A stretch of 64,000 nt of DNA from Clarkia xantiana subsp. parviflora (lineage: Eukaryota; Streptophyta; Magnoliopsida; Myrtales; Onagraceae), in the NCBI GenBank assembly GCA_036873135.1, contig JAPTYO010000013.1, positions 22,503,901 to 22,567,900 of the forward strand, in the 5' to 3' direction. The notes below the pieces were generated by a model, which worked only from the letters and a program-made list of their open reading frames with translations, was not told the origin of the DNA and did not search any database. Below are positions 34,243-46,500 of the stretch, in pieces. The translations under genes were made by a program, and so were the position numbers. Each line of letters starts with the position of its first letter. Position 1 is the stretch's first letter.

Positions 34243-35340
34243 GTAGACTGTATCGTGATGAAAACTTTTGAAACTTTAAAGAATTGAAATTTGAGTTTAT
34301 GATTATTACGACATCATAATGATTGAAACTTCATCGGATTTTTACGTTCTATAAACTAGTCGTAAGAGGGACAACCTCCAAAATAAAATAATGTCGAATG
34401 TGGGCCAAGCCTCGTCACACAGGCTCGGTCATCTTGACAGAGAAAATGATTCTCCATCCAGTTAAGACTGGCTAAGAACCATGGTGACAAACCTGGTTAA
34501 GCAGAACGATCACTTGGTTTTCGGAGTAACACGAAGTGATCTACGTTTTGCCAATCTCCGTTACGAACTACGTTCGTAATAAAACCACATTATGGGCCAG
34601 ATGGAAAGTCTGTGATAGCATATGACATTTTCCACACCCTGACTAAACTCATGTTATGCTATCGACGCGTGCTTCATACTACTCGTGTCATGTTCGACCA
34701 CGGGGTTATGCTCGGTTGTGCTAGATAGAATCCACGTGATTCGGATGGGCACAAACGTCTTCACCTAGAGCGTGTGAATGATCCCGGATGCTATATGAAG
34801 GAGCATCTAATGTATCCTTACGGACTCTGAACTCATACCTAAGGTCAGGCACAATGTTTGCTTCCCGGCGTACGAACGCATTGCTAAACAAAAAGGCCTA
34901 GTGACCACGTCTTTGGAAACCGGTTGAGTTTGACTAAGGGTATGAGCGATAGGGATAGTCAAGTACACCTGAAATTCTCCGACTCTTGTATTCACTAGGT
35001 GGCCACCAACCTGACATTAGTTGAACGGTTGTGAATACATGTACGGATGCCCTGAGGAAGTGTTCCTATGTGGAAACTGGGCAATTGGAGAATTACAGTT
35101 GACCTAGGATACAGCGCGACACTTTTTGATTTTAACAGGTTGACTAGACATGGGGAATCAACGTTCCGCGGGCGCTACAATACTCCTAACAAATGAGTAG
35201 CACAATGCCCGTCGTGTCCGCCGGTCGCACGGCAAACCTCGTATAAACTATTCGAAGCAGGGATTGGATCGAAGACCAAATGCTTATGTGTTGGACAACA
35301 ACATATTAATAGGCACCCTCCCATTCCGGCGAGTGGGAGA
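34243..35340 (+). other. Element E 3' UTR and polypurine tract
   Basis: No coding sequence. It ends in GAGTGGGAGA at 35331-35340 beside the 3' LTR. Homologous in reverse to 23047-24139 of element F. Confidence 0.65.
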
Positions 35341-35933
35341 AGTTAGCATTTGAACTATGGGCCGCCGTAATTGGGAGCCCATTAATTAAGTCCATGTTCC
35401 TAAGTAATTAGGATAAGTCATATTAGAGATTTTGGGCTAGGCCTAAAATCCCAATTGACATGGGAGGCCCAAATTGGGCCTCCCCCATTAACATAGCCGG
35501 CCGACTTTGTGTATTAAGGAGGTGGGATTTATCCCACCTTCACTCTTATAAATAGGGACCTAAGGAAAGTTTTACAAGTTCCATTCTCCTCTCCCAAGTT
35601 GTGAGTTTAAAGTAAAGCCCTATCTCCTAAATAAGAGGTTCGGCCGAACTTAATACCACACACCAAGGAGGTGCCAAATTGCGTCGAGCAATTTACTCCG
35701 AGTAGATCCATCTCGCTGAAAATCGACAAAGGCTTTGTTGTGAGGCATAATCCGCATATGGCTTCTCTAACAGGAACCTCTATGAGGAACCGTCCAGCGG
35801 ATCGATAACTCCCCTCAAAGGTCCTAGGCTACATGAAACATTATAGGTATGTGCACCTTCTTCCGCTGCGTATTAGTTACCATGCACGCATCTAGAGTTT
35901 TGTTTCTGTAGTATTAATCCCCTATATCCTACA
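35341..35933 (+). repeat. Element E 3' LTR (593 bp)
   Basis: Second LTR copy; TATAAATA near 35548-35555; ends CCTACA just before TSD TTCTT. It is moderately diverged from the 5' LTR. Confidence 0.9.
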
Positions 35934-36601
35934 TTCTTACCACCAACTTGCTTAGGTTTGAATTTTCTTTGCATGTCCGGACTAAGCGACTTGTTAGCCT
36001 TCTTTTGAAGGTCTTTACCCTTTCTCTTGCGCTTAACCTTTTGCATAGCTGGAGAAGATGATGCAACATGCATTTCAGCTCTAGGCTTCTCAGCCTTGAG
36101 TCGATCCTCTTCCAGCTCGAGATGAGCCTGCACCTTCTCGAGGGTATCGAGATAGGTGGCATGGGTAAGGTGCATTTTCATGCTATTCAAAGAGTCTGGT
36201 AAAGAGCGGATGACGCACTGGACTTTCTGTTCCTCAGACAGGATCTCCCCTGCCTCCTTTAGTTCATCAAGCATATTGGACATTTGTCTTATATGCTCCT
36301 GCATTGTATGCTTAGGATTCATCTTATATGAGTCTAAAGTGATGTTTAACGATCGATTCTGGGTTGTGGTGTAAACACCAAACCCCGCTTTAAGACCGTC
36401 CCTTAGGTCCTTAGCAGACTCAAGGTGATCAAACTCATAGAGTATGTCATCCTCCAACATCGACATTAAGGCGGAACGAATTTCCAGGTCCTTAGCACTC
36501 CATTGGTCATGGAATGCCTTTTCTTCATCCGCGAGTTCTCCCTCAGGCCTAACATTCTTTGTAGTCAAATGGTCCAAACCTTTCAATTCATTGATTACCA
36601 T
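35934..36601 (-). pseudogene. Element F gag
   Basis: The minus-strand frame begins MVINELKGLDHLTTKNVRPE and contains WSAKDLEIRSALMSMLEDD, MSNMLDELKEAGEILSEEQK and LEKVQAHLELEEDRLKAE, the UBN2/gag type fold of Copia elements. A Lys-rich segment leads up to the break at the E insertion. The zinc knuckle is 8.4 kb away at 27422-27466. Confidence 0.85.
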
Positions 36602-38347
36602 CTTTGCACGCTTATTCCAGATCTTATAATTCTTACATTCAGCATAACTGCCTTATTTAATTGGGAGATGACATTGCTTATCGCAGCCATTGAAACTAAC
36701 ACATTGACAATCATGCATAAGGAAGGGAGACAGTAGCATTTTGGAAAATGAATTGTGTACATCGGATATCTATGAGATAGAAGACGACAAATAATGATTC
36801 CTCAGACATCTAACCCAACTGACCGCCAGTAAACCGAGGGAAGGGGGGTCATGAAAGAGTTCACATTACCGTCGTTTTCTTTCTAATAAACCAGTCTCTT
36901 AAAACGATCGCTTTTACCGGAACGGGACATTTTTAAAGCACCCGATCTTAGCTTTCCCAAAGCCCTTTTGAAAACGTTTTCGAGGATTTCTAGTTCGCAC
37001 ACACAATTCTACTACACAAGTAAATCATCATGCGCAGGTAATATCCACGAAACAAACCACTTATCATGCATACGCGTCATGCGTCTAATGTTCCGAGGAA
37101 CTCATGCTTGCATATATAATTCTACTGCTTAAGTAAATTATCACATGCTAACACATCCTGAACATTCATGCATATGAATCATGCGTGATCACACCATAAC
37201 AAACATGCATATTTGGCAACTGATTTTTTTGTTTTTAAAACATTTGAGGCTGACTTGTAATTCATGCTATCAATAAAAAATGCGTACTTCTAGACATGAA
37301 TCCTAGGCATTTATAACCATCACAGCATGTCTATCCTAGCGCGCAACTCATTAACTGAAAACCAGGACTCTGCCATCAATATGCAAAATCCAGCTAACTT
37401 GACATAGTCAAGACTAAAATTCTAGTCATGCAATAATATCAATTAAATAACAATTGCAATTCAGCCCACTAAATGACTCAGTCTCAATATCATGCATCTA
37501 CGAGATACATCCTCATAATCGAAACTAGGTTTAAATCCATAAGCACTATGTAAGTAATTTTAGAGTTCGAAAACATTTGGATTTTAAAATTTTGACCATT
37601 CTATTTTAAATTGACTCGTTTAGGTCCGGTTTTTAAAACTCTGGTTCAGTCAATTAACCGGTTCGGTCCGGTTCAGTCAGTCCGGTTCGGTTCTAAAATA
37701 GGAATTTGGTTCGGTTTGAAACTTAAACCAGGTCTGTTCGAATCTCAAACCGGGTTGGTTCGAGCCATTTTAGTTGCCCCGGTCTGAACCATTCAGAAAA
37801 CCCGGTTTGGTTGACCCGCACCGGTTTAGGACCCATGAACCCGACCCGGATCGATTCGGTTAACTCGGTTAGGTCCGGTCGGGTTCTCTAGTTCTATTGG
37901 GTTCGATTGGCCCGACCCAAATGTGTGAAATTTGACCGACCCATTACCCATAGGGTTCGGCCGAAATTGTTTACTTGTGGGCTAAGTAGTGTTTTAAAGT
38001 CCACTAAAAACTTAACTTAGCCACCAAGTAACAATTAATTATAAAATAATTTCCAATTTTAGTCACTTTAGGGTTACTTGTGGACTAAGAAATAAAAAAT
38101 TTCACCTTGAACACTAAAAGAGGTTCGGCCGAAACTTGAAAATTAGGGCTAGTGGTCAAATTTCAAGATCAAATCTTGTCATGATCAAGAATCCAAAGTT
38201 TCATTTTGATAAAAGTCTTGTTTTTCTTGAAGATCATGAACATCAATTTTCACTATGAAACTCGGCCAACTCGATTTATAAAAATCGAAAATTTTAAAAT
38301 CTTGAAAACCAAATCTTAAAATTTTCTGCCACACCGAGAAAATCCAA
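36602..38347 (-). other. Element F 5' leader (part)
   Basis: Non-coding leader between F gag and the D insertion. It has a GGTTCGGTCCGG-rich patch at about 37610-37910 and an AT-rich part, matching the E leader in reverse. It ends with the left TSD of D, TCCAA (38343-38347). Confidence 0.65.
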
Positions 38348-40047
38348 TGTCGGACCTAAAATCAGACCTACGGCGAATTACGTTTTGGAAAACGTGCAAT
38401 TTTGAAAAGAGTCGCCACTAGTTAATTGTAAGGCTAACTAGAATCCTAAATTACCTAAGCGAATAATGGATTAAACACCTAGGTATAGAATCGGTCTACG
38501 ATCAGAAGTTCGAGTTCGGGGGTTCTATTACGAATTAAATATAATTTTTAATTACGCCCTTTCGGTACTCAATTTATTTAATTTGCCAATTTTATCATTT
38601 ACATACATTACGCCCAATTAATCTAAAAATGTTAAAATTTATCGAATTTCATCATAAAGAATATTAATCAGATATAATCCTAAATCTAAAAAGTTAATTA
38701 TAACCTATAACTCCTAGTAAAAATGAAATCTAAAATACTAAGAACAAAACTTCCCACATGCTATTAAATTAAAATTAGTCAATTACAATTAAATTACTAA
38801 TTAAATTTTACCAATTACATCTAAACTATTAATTAAATCTAACTAATTACCTTTTAATTTTTAATTAATTATAATATAATATTAATAATTTAAAACAGAA
38901 AACCTAATAACCAATGTTAATAATAAATAAATAATAAAAGAAAAAAAGAGGAAAGACGGGGGATACCTGCAGCCTGGAGTCTGGTGGCGCACAGATCGGC
39001 TCGGGATTGCCGGAATCTGGTGGCGGGTCTGACGGCGCACAGGGTGGACGACAGCAACGGCAGGGAGCTCCGGCGCGGTGGCAGCAGCAGCGGACGGTGG
39101 CTGAGGGCGACGCAGGTGGTTGGAGCGGGCAGCACAGGCAGGACGGTGGCAGCACAGACAGGACGATGACCGGACGCTTGGTTGGCTAAGGGCGACGCAG
39201 GTGGTTGGAGAAGGGCGGCGGACCGGCGTGAGGTCGGAGCAGGGCGGAGGGCGAGGGGCTGCTGGTAGAGAGAGAGAAAGAAGAGAGAGAAAGAAAGAGA
39301 GAGAGAGCGAGAGATACAGAGAGACAGAGAGGCCGGCATGAGGCGGTCGTCGGGCAGGGCCACTGGCGGATCTGGCGGTCGTCGGGATGGTCGAAGATGG
39401 TGGTCCGGCCACTGGCGGTGGTCCGGCCATCGGTGAATCTGGGCAGCACGGTGGGGCGGAGCTACGTCAGCCCGGCGGCGGCTGGGCGGAAGTCACGGTG
39501 GGAGGGCAACCAAAACAGAAAAAAAAATAAAAAAAAAATAAAAAATTAAAAAAAAAAACTTAAATTAAATTAATTTTTTTCTGAGCACTAGAGGACGAAA
39601 ATCGCACGGATCCCGATGAATAGTGTATTATTGCTTTTTGTGGTGTTTTTTGTGTTCTTTACAATGTAACATAGACCCCTATTTATACTAAAAACCTAGT
39701 CTAGATTACAGATAAAATTCAAATAAAAAATGCTAACAGATAATTATTCTAGAGAATATTCCTAGGGATATTTATCTTTACAGGTAATTATTTTTTTTAA
39801 TAAAAAATAATATTTTGAGATAACTATCTTACAGATAATTTTCTAAAAAATAAAAAACTAATTATTATATATATATTTTAAAAATTCCGAAAATATTCAA
39901 TAAATTCGAAATAATTTAAAATATATTTTATAATAATTTCCCTAATGTGCCCTTGAGCATCTTTGGAGACTTTGTGGCTTGACGCGTCCGGAATTTGACT
40001 TATCATGTGTAACGTCGTTACGTCCGGGTCAAAACTGAGTGTTTACA
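38348..40047 (-). repeat. Element D 3' LTR (1700 bp)
   Basis: TGTCGGACC at the left, TGTTTACA-type end at the right. It holds a GC-rich block with a (GA)n run near 39265-39330. Nearly identical to 47286-48982. Confidence 0.93.
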
Positions 40048-40066
40048 ATTTGCCCCTCTTTGGACG
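40048..40066 (-). other. Element D polypurine tract
   Basis: The minus strand reads CCAAAGAGGGGCAAAT directly before the LTR, parallel to the tract of element B. Confidence 0.72.
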
Positions 40067-40199
40067 GACTCCTGTAGAACGTGTTCGAAGGGGTTTGTCC
40101 AAAGACGAGGAAACACTGATTTTGACCAGAAAGTATATTCTCTTTCAATTCTTCAAAGTCTTCAAGGTGGCTCGTATGCTTATTCTGGTGCGGAAAGAT

Positions 40200-40985
40200 A
40201 AAACCTCTGTCGGCGAGACGCCTGTTGGCGGTGCCTCCATTAGTGATGCAGAAAGTAAAGCCTCCAGTGGCGGTGCGGAAAAGTAATGAGCCTCCAGTGG
40301 CGGTGCGGAAAAGTAAAGAGCCTCCAGTGGCGGTGCGGAAAGTAAAGCCTCCAGTGGCGTGCGGAAAAGTAAAGCCTCCAGTGGCGTGCGGAAAAGCCTC
40401 CAGAGGCGTGCGGAAAAGTAAAGCCTCCAGTGGCGTGCGGAAAAGTAAAGCCTCCAGTGGCGTGCGAGAAAGTAAAGCCTCCAGTGGCGTGCGGGAAAGT
40501 AAAGCCTCCAGTGGCGTGCGGGAAAGTAAAGCCTCCAGTGGCGTGCAGAAAAGTAAAGCCTCCAGTGGCGTGCCGAAAAGTAAAGCCTCCAGTGGCGTGC
40601 AGAAAAGTAAAGCCTCGATCGACGATGCCTCCAGTGGCGTGCGACAAGGAAAAGCCTCCAGTGGCGTACAGTAAAGTAAAAACCTCGATCATTGATGCCT
40701 CCAGTGGCGTGCGACAAGGATAAGCCTCTAGTGGCGGTGCGGAAAGTAAAGCTTCCTATGTCTGAGAAATGCTTCTAGTGGCGTCCGATGGGGAAGAGCC
40801 TCTAGTGGCGTGTGTCGGAGAAATGCCTCTAATGGCGTCCGTTTGGAGAAGAGCCTCTAGTGGCGTCCGTTGGAGAAGAGCCTCTAGTGGCGTCCGTCGG
40901 AGAAGAGCCTCTAGTGGCATATGTCAGAGAAATGCCTCTAGTGGCGTCCGTTGGATAAGGGCCTCGAGTGGCTTGACGACTTGAA
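40200..40985. repeat. Tandem array GCCTCCAGTGGCGTGCGG (element D)
   Basis: About 25 units of 26-33 bp, such as AGTGGCGTGCGGAAAAGTAA with AGCCTCC. From about 40740 they give way to a variant with GCCTCTAGTGGCGTCCG. All long open frames over the array follow from the repeats and are not genes. Confidence 0.9.
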
Positions 40986-41039
40986 TGCATGTCCCTAATT
41001 TTTACCTAATCTGCGCATGACGCGACAGCTTAGCAGAAT

Positions 41040-41280
41040 CTTTTTTTTTTTCTTTTTATCTCTCATATTCTCTCCTTTTGCCACGGTCAAAATTTTAGAC
41101 CGTGCCCCTCGGTTTTCCTAATTTTTGCATGGATTGCCCCTTGGGGTTTTTATTCCATCGGGATTTTATTTTCTCTCCGTTTGCCATGATTGCAATTTCT
41201 GAATTTGCTATCATGCCCCTCATTTCCTAATTTTGCCTAGGCTGCCCTTTCGGGTTTTCAACCTAACGGAAGCACTCTTT
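41040..41280. other. Element D spacer with short repeats
   Basis: Three or four related segments around TTGCCATGATTGCAATTTCT and CATGCCCCTC, matching 18690-18900 of B in reverse. Non-coding. Confidence 0.5.
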
Positions 41281-42500
41281 TTTTTTGTAGCCGATTAAAC
41301 GGTGGCTGTGACCCGTACTTTATTTCCCGTCTCGATGCGAGAGTATTTGTAGCCATTTAGAGGGTGGCTGTGACCCTTTCCTCACTGTCTTCAATGTCGT
41401 CAGAGCTCTTTTGATTTGTAGCCATTTGAAGGGTGGCTGTGGCCCTTTTATTTATTTCCATTGTCGATGTTCCGGGAGCGCTCTTTTGATTTGTAGCCGT
41501 TTTAAGTGTAGATGTGGCCCTTTCAAATGATTTCCCGGCCTCACAAGATTCACGAGAATACTCTTTATATGTAGCCATTTTGAGGGTGACTATGGCCCTT
41601 TCAACAATCTCCCATCCTCTTAGGATTCGAGGAACACACTTTGTAGGTAGCCATTTTAAGGGTGGCTGTGGCCCTTTCACTCATTTCCCGCCTTTAATGT
41701 TGCGAGAGTGCTCTATATCTGTAGTCGTTTGAAGGGTGATTGTGGCCCTTTATTTTGTAGTCGTTTTAGGGACGACTGTGGCCCTTTTTTTTTCGCCCTT
41801 ACAAGATTCGCGGGGTCACTCTTTTATATGTAGCCGTTTGGAGGGTGGCTGTGGCCCTTTATTATGTAGTCGTTTTAGGGACGACTGTGGCCCTTTTTAT
41901 TTTCCCGCCCTCACAGGATTCGCGGGGTCACTCTTTTATCTTTAGCAGTTTGGAGGGTGGTTGTGGCCCTTTCACTTATTCTCCGCTTTTGATGTTGCGG
42001 GAGCGCTCTTTATCTGTAACCGTTTGAAGGGTGGTTGTGGCCCTTTATTTTGTAGTCGTTTTAGGGACGACTGTGGCCCTTTTTTTATTTTCCCGCCCTT
42101 ACAAGATTCGCGGGGTCAATCTTTTATCTGTAGCCGTTTGGAGGGTGATTGTGGCCCTTTATTATGTAGTCGTTTTAGGGACGACTGTGGCCCTTTTTAT
42201 TTTCCCGCCCCCACAGGATTCGAGGGGTCACTCTTTTATCTTTAGCCGTTTGGAGGGTGGCTGTGGCCCTTTCACTTATTCTCCGCTTTTGATGTTGGGG
42301 GAGTGCTCTTTATCTGTAGCCATTTGAAGGGTGGTCGTGGCCCTGTTTTTTTATAGTCATTTTAGGATGACTGTGACCCTTTTATTTGTAGTTGATTTAG
42401 GAACAACTGTGACCCTTTTATTGCTTCATTTCTCTCACAAGATTTGTATGAACGCTTTCTTTATTTTTCTGTAGCCGATTAAAGGGCGGCTGTGACCCTT
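41281..42500. repeat. Hairpin repeat array with covarying stems (element D)
   Basis: Some twenty units of the form GTAGCCATTTGAAGGGTGGC plus TGTGGCCC. In each, a 4-6 bp arm after GT pairs with an arm before GTG. Arms include AGCCA/TGGCT (41351, 41420, 41649), AGTCGT/ACGACT (41757, 41866, 42054, 42172), AACC/GGTT (42018), AGTCAT/ATGACT (42356), AGTTG/CAACT (42388) and AGCCG/CGGCT (42473). A higher-order duplication of about 297 bp relates 41755-41950 to 42052-42250. Confidence 0.9.
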
Positions 42501-44120
42501 AAGAAAACTGATCTTTTTTTTTTTTGCTTTTTTTTTTCTTGCTCTTTTTTTTTTTTTTTTTTGCTCTTTTTTTTTTTTTTTTGCTTTTTTCATCTCACCT
42601 TTTGTCATGATTGCCCCTGCGGGTTTTCAATCAAGCCCCTCTCCCTGACTTTTGCCTAGGTTTTCAACCTAGTGGGAATTTATTTTTTTTCTCACTTTTT
42701 TCTTTTTTCAAATGGAAAGAAAATCTACAGAAACTAATCAACAACAACTATGTTACATGACCCTAATAGCAGATTAAACCTTTTAATTTCTCGGAACTTC
42801 TCCGGAGGAAAACTTGTCAAATAAGTTGATTATGTCGATGTCTTGAATGGAGGATCCTTTCAATGGGTGGACGACACCGACAATAATTTCTTCTTCTTCT
42901 TCTTCCTCTCAAATTCTCTTTCATTAGCACGGTCGATCTTCATGGAATCTCGACCTTTTTTAATAGGAAGATCTCTGGATGTCTTCTATCTTTGACCATG
43001 CTTGATCTTAACAGGAATGCACTACGGCTACATCTGACTGGTTCATAATTCGTCGCATGCTGGACGAATGACCTGGGAGTTGGATTTTTTTCAGTGGGCA
43101 ATGTGCTCGCTATGCGATTAGACCTGCTGCAGGTCCTGATTCTCTTGCTCCACAACTTGTGTACGTACACTTGCTGAAAAGTACATGCCCCTAGTGGCAG
43201 ACTGAAAATTTCAGAACTTTTTTCGGAAAAGGATTCGGTTGATCGAGTCAAGCTACATTGATCGGCACATTGAATCTTCACGGGATTCTCGATGATCTCT
43301 TGAAATTTTCTCATCTCCTGACATGTCCGATCTCAAAGGGAGTTGCCCCATGGTTACCGCTGAATGGTTTAAACCCGGCCACATAATGGTTGTATACCTC
43401 GTTTTGGAAAGCGTAAGAATTTCACACATGGTGGGTGAAATTTTTCATAGAAATTCCTTGAAGCGCTCACGTTTCACACGGTTGCGGCATTGGTTGAAGT
43501 GATCATCCGACCTGCAAAAGAGTAGGGACACTCAAATCTCAAGAAAAAATTAAGTACAATTTAACGCACCTCAGCGTTAGATATCTCGAGTGTGCAATTT
43601 GTTCCTTGTGCAACTGGATGACTGCATGTTCTTTTTTTGTTGCCCCATTTAGCCGGCATAACTTATGTGTACGTGATACCTTAACTAGGGGTACCTGAAA
43701 AGAGTGAATGAAAAATCAGTGTAGAGAATATGAGAAATCATGCATGATTTTTTTTTTTTTTTTGAAAACTCTAATGTCATTCATTTCATAATTTTGATTA
43801 CTTTTTTGAAAAAGAATCAAAATTTATGATCAAATGTGTTTTGCACCATCATGGAGTTTACTGAGTTTGCTGAGTGCATTATCTGGCTCGAACGCAGGAC
43901 AAATGTTCAAAACAAAGTTTTTTTCAAAAGGGTTTTATCGTCCTTTGTTTAAACTCGAATAGTATCACTCAATTGCACAGTTAAACTATTTTCTCAAAAA
44001 AGAATCAAAACTCCCATTTTTTAAACGCTCGCTCATGCGAATGTTGAAATGACGATCTTGCCAAAAACGTGCAATACACATTGGATAAGAACGAATGACA
44101 CTTTGAGTTTTTTTTTTTAA
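42501..44120 (-). other. Element D conserved non-coding segment
   Basis: T-rich stretch, then about 42700-43830 partly shared with B (17260-17880) in reverse. No protein family was recognised in the open frames, and the matching region of B is not open in the same way. Probably structural rather than coding. Confidence 0.5.
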
Positions 44121-46500
44121 AAATGCTCATGCATGCTCGAAAGTTAAAATTCTACTGTTAAGAAAGTAACAACTTACAACATATTACCTGAATGATGCAT
44201 ATGAAATGCTTGTTTGAAAGTTGAAATTCTATTCTAAGAAATTCACAACTTACAACAGTTAACCTGAATAATGCATATGAAATGCATATTTTGAAATGAA
44301 AAATTTCAGGTGGATTTTTTTTAAAAATAGTGCAGTTGAGATGCATGCGTGAATTTGAAAGCCATATAGCTAATAAAAAACTCACAATTTTTCTGAAATG
44401 TTTTTTCTTTTTTTTTTAAAAAAAAAGGGATTAAGTACATTTTCATACCACTTCTTTGCACAGAATCCACTTTTGGTACCACTTCTATTTTTTTGTATAC
44501 TTTTGGTACCAATGTTTTCAACTTTGTATCCTTTTAGTACCACCGTTAACTTTCCGTCCAAATTGGCCATTAAGTGGCATGTGCCATGCACGTGACCGCC
44601 CTAAACTTTTGAATTTGTTTCAATTTAGTCCATATAATGCATCCCTAACTTTTAATTTGTTCAATTTAGCCCTAAAATTTCTAAATCGAACCCTTGACCC
44701 AAATTGACCTAGCCGGACCTAGCCTAGGGCTAGGTCCGACCCTGGGTCGGGTTCGCCTGGGTCAGGCGACCCTGGCCCAGGGTCGGACCTAGCCCCAATT
44801 GGGTTCAATTGGGGCTAGGTCCCAATTGACCCAGCCGGACCTAGCCTAGGGCTAGGTCCGACTAGGTCAATTTGGGTCAAGGGTTCAATTTGGAAATTTT
44901 AGGCTAAATTGAACAAATTAAAAGTTAGGGATGCATTAGATGGACTAAATTGAAACAAATTCAAAAGTTTAGGGCGGTCACGTGCATGGCACATGCCACT
45001 TAACGGCCAATTTGGACGGAAAGTTAATGGTGGTACCAAAAGGATACAAAGTTGAAAACATTGGTACCAAAAGTATACAAAAAAATAGAAGTGGTACCAA
45101 AAGTAGATTATGTGCAAAGAAGTGGTATGAAAAGGTACTTAATCCCAAAAAAAAAAAATGCATATTGAATGCATGCTAAAAAAAAAATCAGGTAAAAATG
45201 TTTTTTGAAAATGATGCATATGCAATTCATGTTTGAATTTAAAAACTCTAAGAGCCAAAAAAGAATTACAAATTTTCCTAAATTTTTTTTTTTTTATGCA
45301 CATTGAATGCACTAACAGAATTTTACAACTTACATGAAAAGTTTTTTTCAAAAATAACGCGTATGAAACACACGCTTGAAATAAAACATTCTGGTAAGTA
45401 GTTTTGACAACAGCACATGGAATAAATGTTTGAAACTAAAGGTTCTACGACTAAGAATGTGTACAGTCTATCAACAAATTATTTTTCCTAAAACAATGCA
45501 CATGCGATGCACATGAGATGCATACCTGAGATGAAAGTTCTACAGTCAAGATAATTTACAAGTTATCTGAAAAGATTTTTGTTTTTTTGTTTTTTTAATG
45601 AGGAAAAAAAAACAATGCATCTTGAATGCTCAAAAAGAATCAGGCGAAAAGTTTTTCTTTTTTTCTTCTTTTTTTTTAAAGTATGCATATGAGATACCCA
45701 AAAATAAACACAAGATGCAAACTTAAAAATAAAAGTTCTACAACTGAGAAAAATTACAATTTACCTGAAAGTTTTTTTCGAAAATAATGCATATGATATG
45801 CATGTTTTTTTTTTTATTAAAAATTCAGATAAAATATTTTTTAAACAAAGAGCCCTAAAACTAAGAGAACTTATGGTTTATCTAAAAAGTTTTTTTAAAA
45901 TTAATGCACATTGGATGCATTATTAAAAATAAAACAATTCAGTTAAAAAGTTTTTTTTTTAAATGATGCATATAAAATGCACGTTCGAAATTAGAAGCTC
46001 TAATAGTTAAAGCGGAATTACAAATTATCCTTTTTTTTTTTAGCAATGCATATACAATACACTAACCAAAATTACAACTTACCTAAAAAGTTTTTTTCAA
46101 AAATAATGTGTACAAAACATATGTTAAAAAAAAAATCCAGGTAAGAGGTTTTTTTAGAAAAAATGCATATGAAATGCATGTTCGAAAGGAAGCTCTAATA
46201 GCTAAGAAATTAATTTTTCTGATTTTTTTTTAAGTAATGCATATATAACGCACTAACAAAAATACAACTTACCTGAGAATTTTTTTAAAATAATGCGCGT
46301 GAGACGCATATTTAGAATAAAAATTTAGGTAAGGGTTTTTTTTTTAAAAAAAAAATAATGCATCTAAAACACATGTTTAAAAATAAAAATCTACAACTAA
46401 GGGGTTAACTACTTAGCTAAGAATGTTTTTTGGTTTTTTTTTTTTTTTAAAGAAAAAAACAATGCATACAAAATGTATGTTTGGAAAGAAATTTTTTTTT
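44121..46500 (-). repeat. AT-rich degenerate repeat field with ATGCATATGAAATGCAT palindromes
   Basis: Around 20 diverged units of about 100-120 bp, each with a TGCATATGAAATGCA-like palindrome, a poly-A/T run and an ACTTACCTGA-like block. It is the counterpart of 16308-17120 in B. The field is interrupted by the foldback element at 44427-45146. Confidence 0.75.
44427..45146. mobile_element. 720-bp foldback (long-TIR) DNA element
   Basis: The two halves are almost perfect reverse complements, from GGGATTAAGTAC at the left to GTACTTAATCCC at the right, around a GC-rich centre of nested CTAGCCTAGGGCTAGG palindromes near 44700-44860. It is flanked by nine A on the left and at least nine on the right, consistent with a 9-bp TSD of the Mutator type but not decisive in poly-A. 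No transposase, so it is non-autonomous. Arm similarity implies a recent insertion or active homogenisation. Confidence 0.85.

Larger units (their letters stand above)
27509..35933 (+). mobile_element. Element E: Copia LTR retrotransposon inserted in F gag
   Basis: LTRs are 27509-28104 (TGTTAGC to CATACA) and 35341-35933 (its first base T is now A). A perfect TSD TTCTT lies at 27504-27508 and 35934-35938. The initiator-Met PBS follows the 5' LTR, and a purine tract (GAGTGGGAGA) precedes the 3' LTR. The internal region runs from an AT-rich leader through a decayed gag-pol in Copia order (protease, integrase, RT, RNase H) to a 1.1-kb 3' UTR. Many stops and frameshifts make it inactive. Confidence 0.93.

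Noticed and set aside
38882..39449. Pro/Arg/Ala-rich open frames in the GC-rich part of the D LTR (also 47821-48456)
   Set aside because: They lie in LTR sequence, occur in several frames at once and begin at arbitrary Met codons; base composition explains them.
40145..40723. Several open frames of 97-190 codons over the GTGGCGTGCGG array
   Set aside because: Repeat-driven open frames on both strands in several frames; no conserved protein between elements B and D.
42940..43314. 124-codon minus-strand open frame in element D as a possible gag relic
   Set aside because: No gag or zinc-knuckle pattern, and I could not find the same frame kept in the homologous part of element B.
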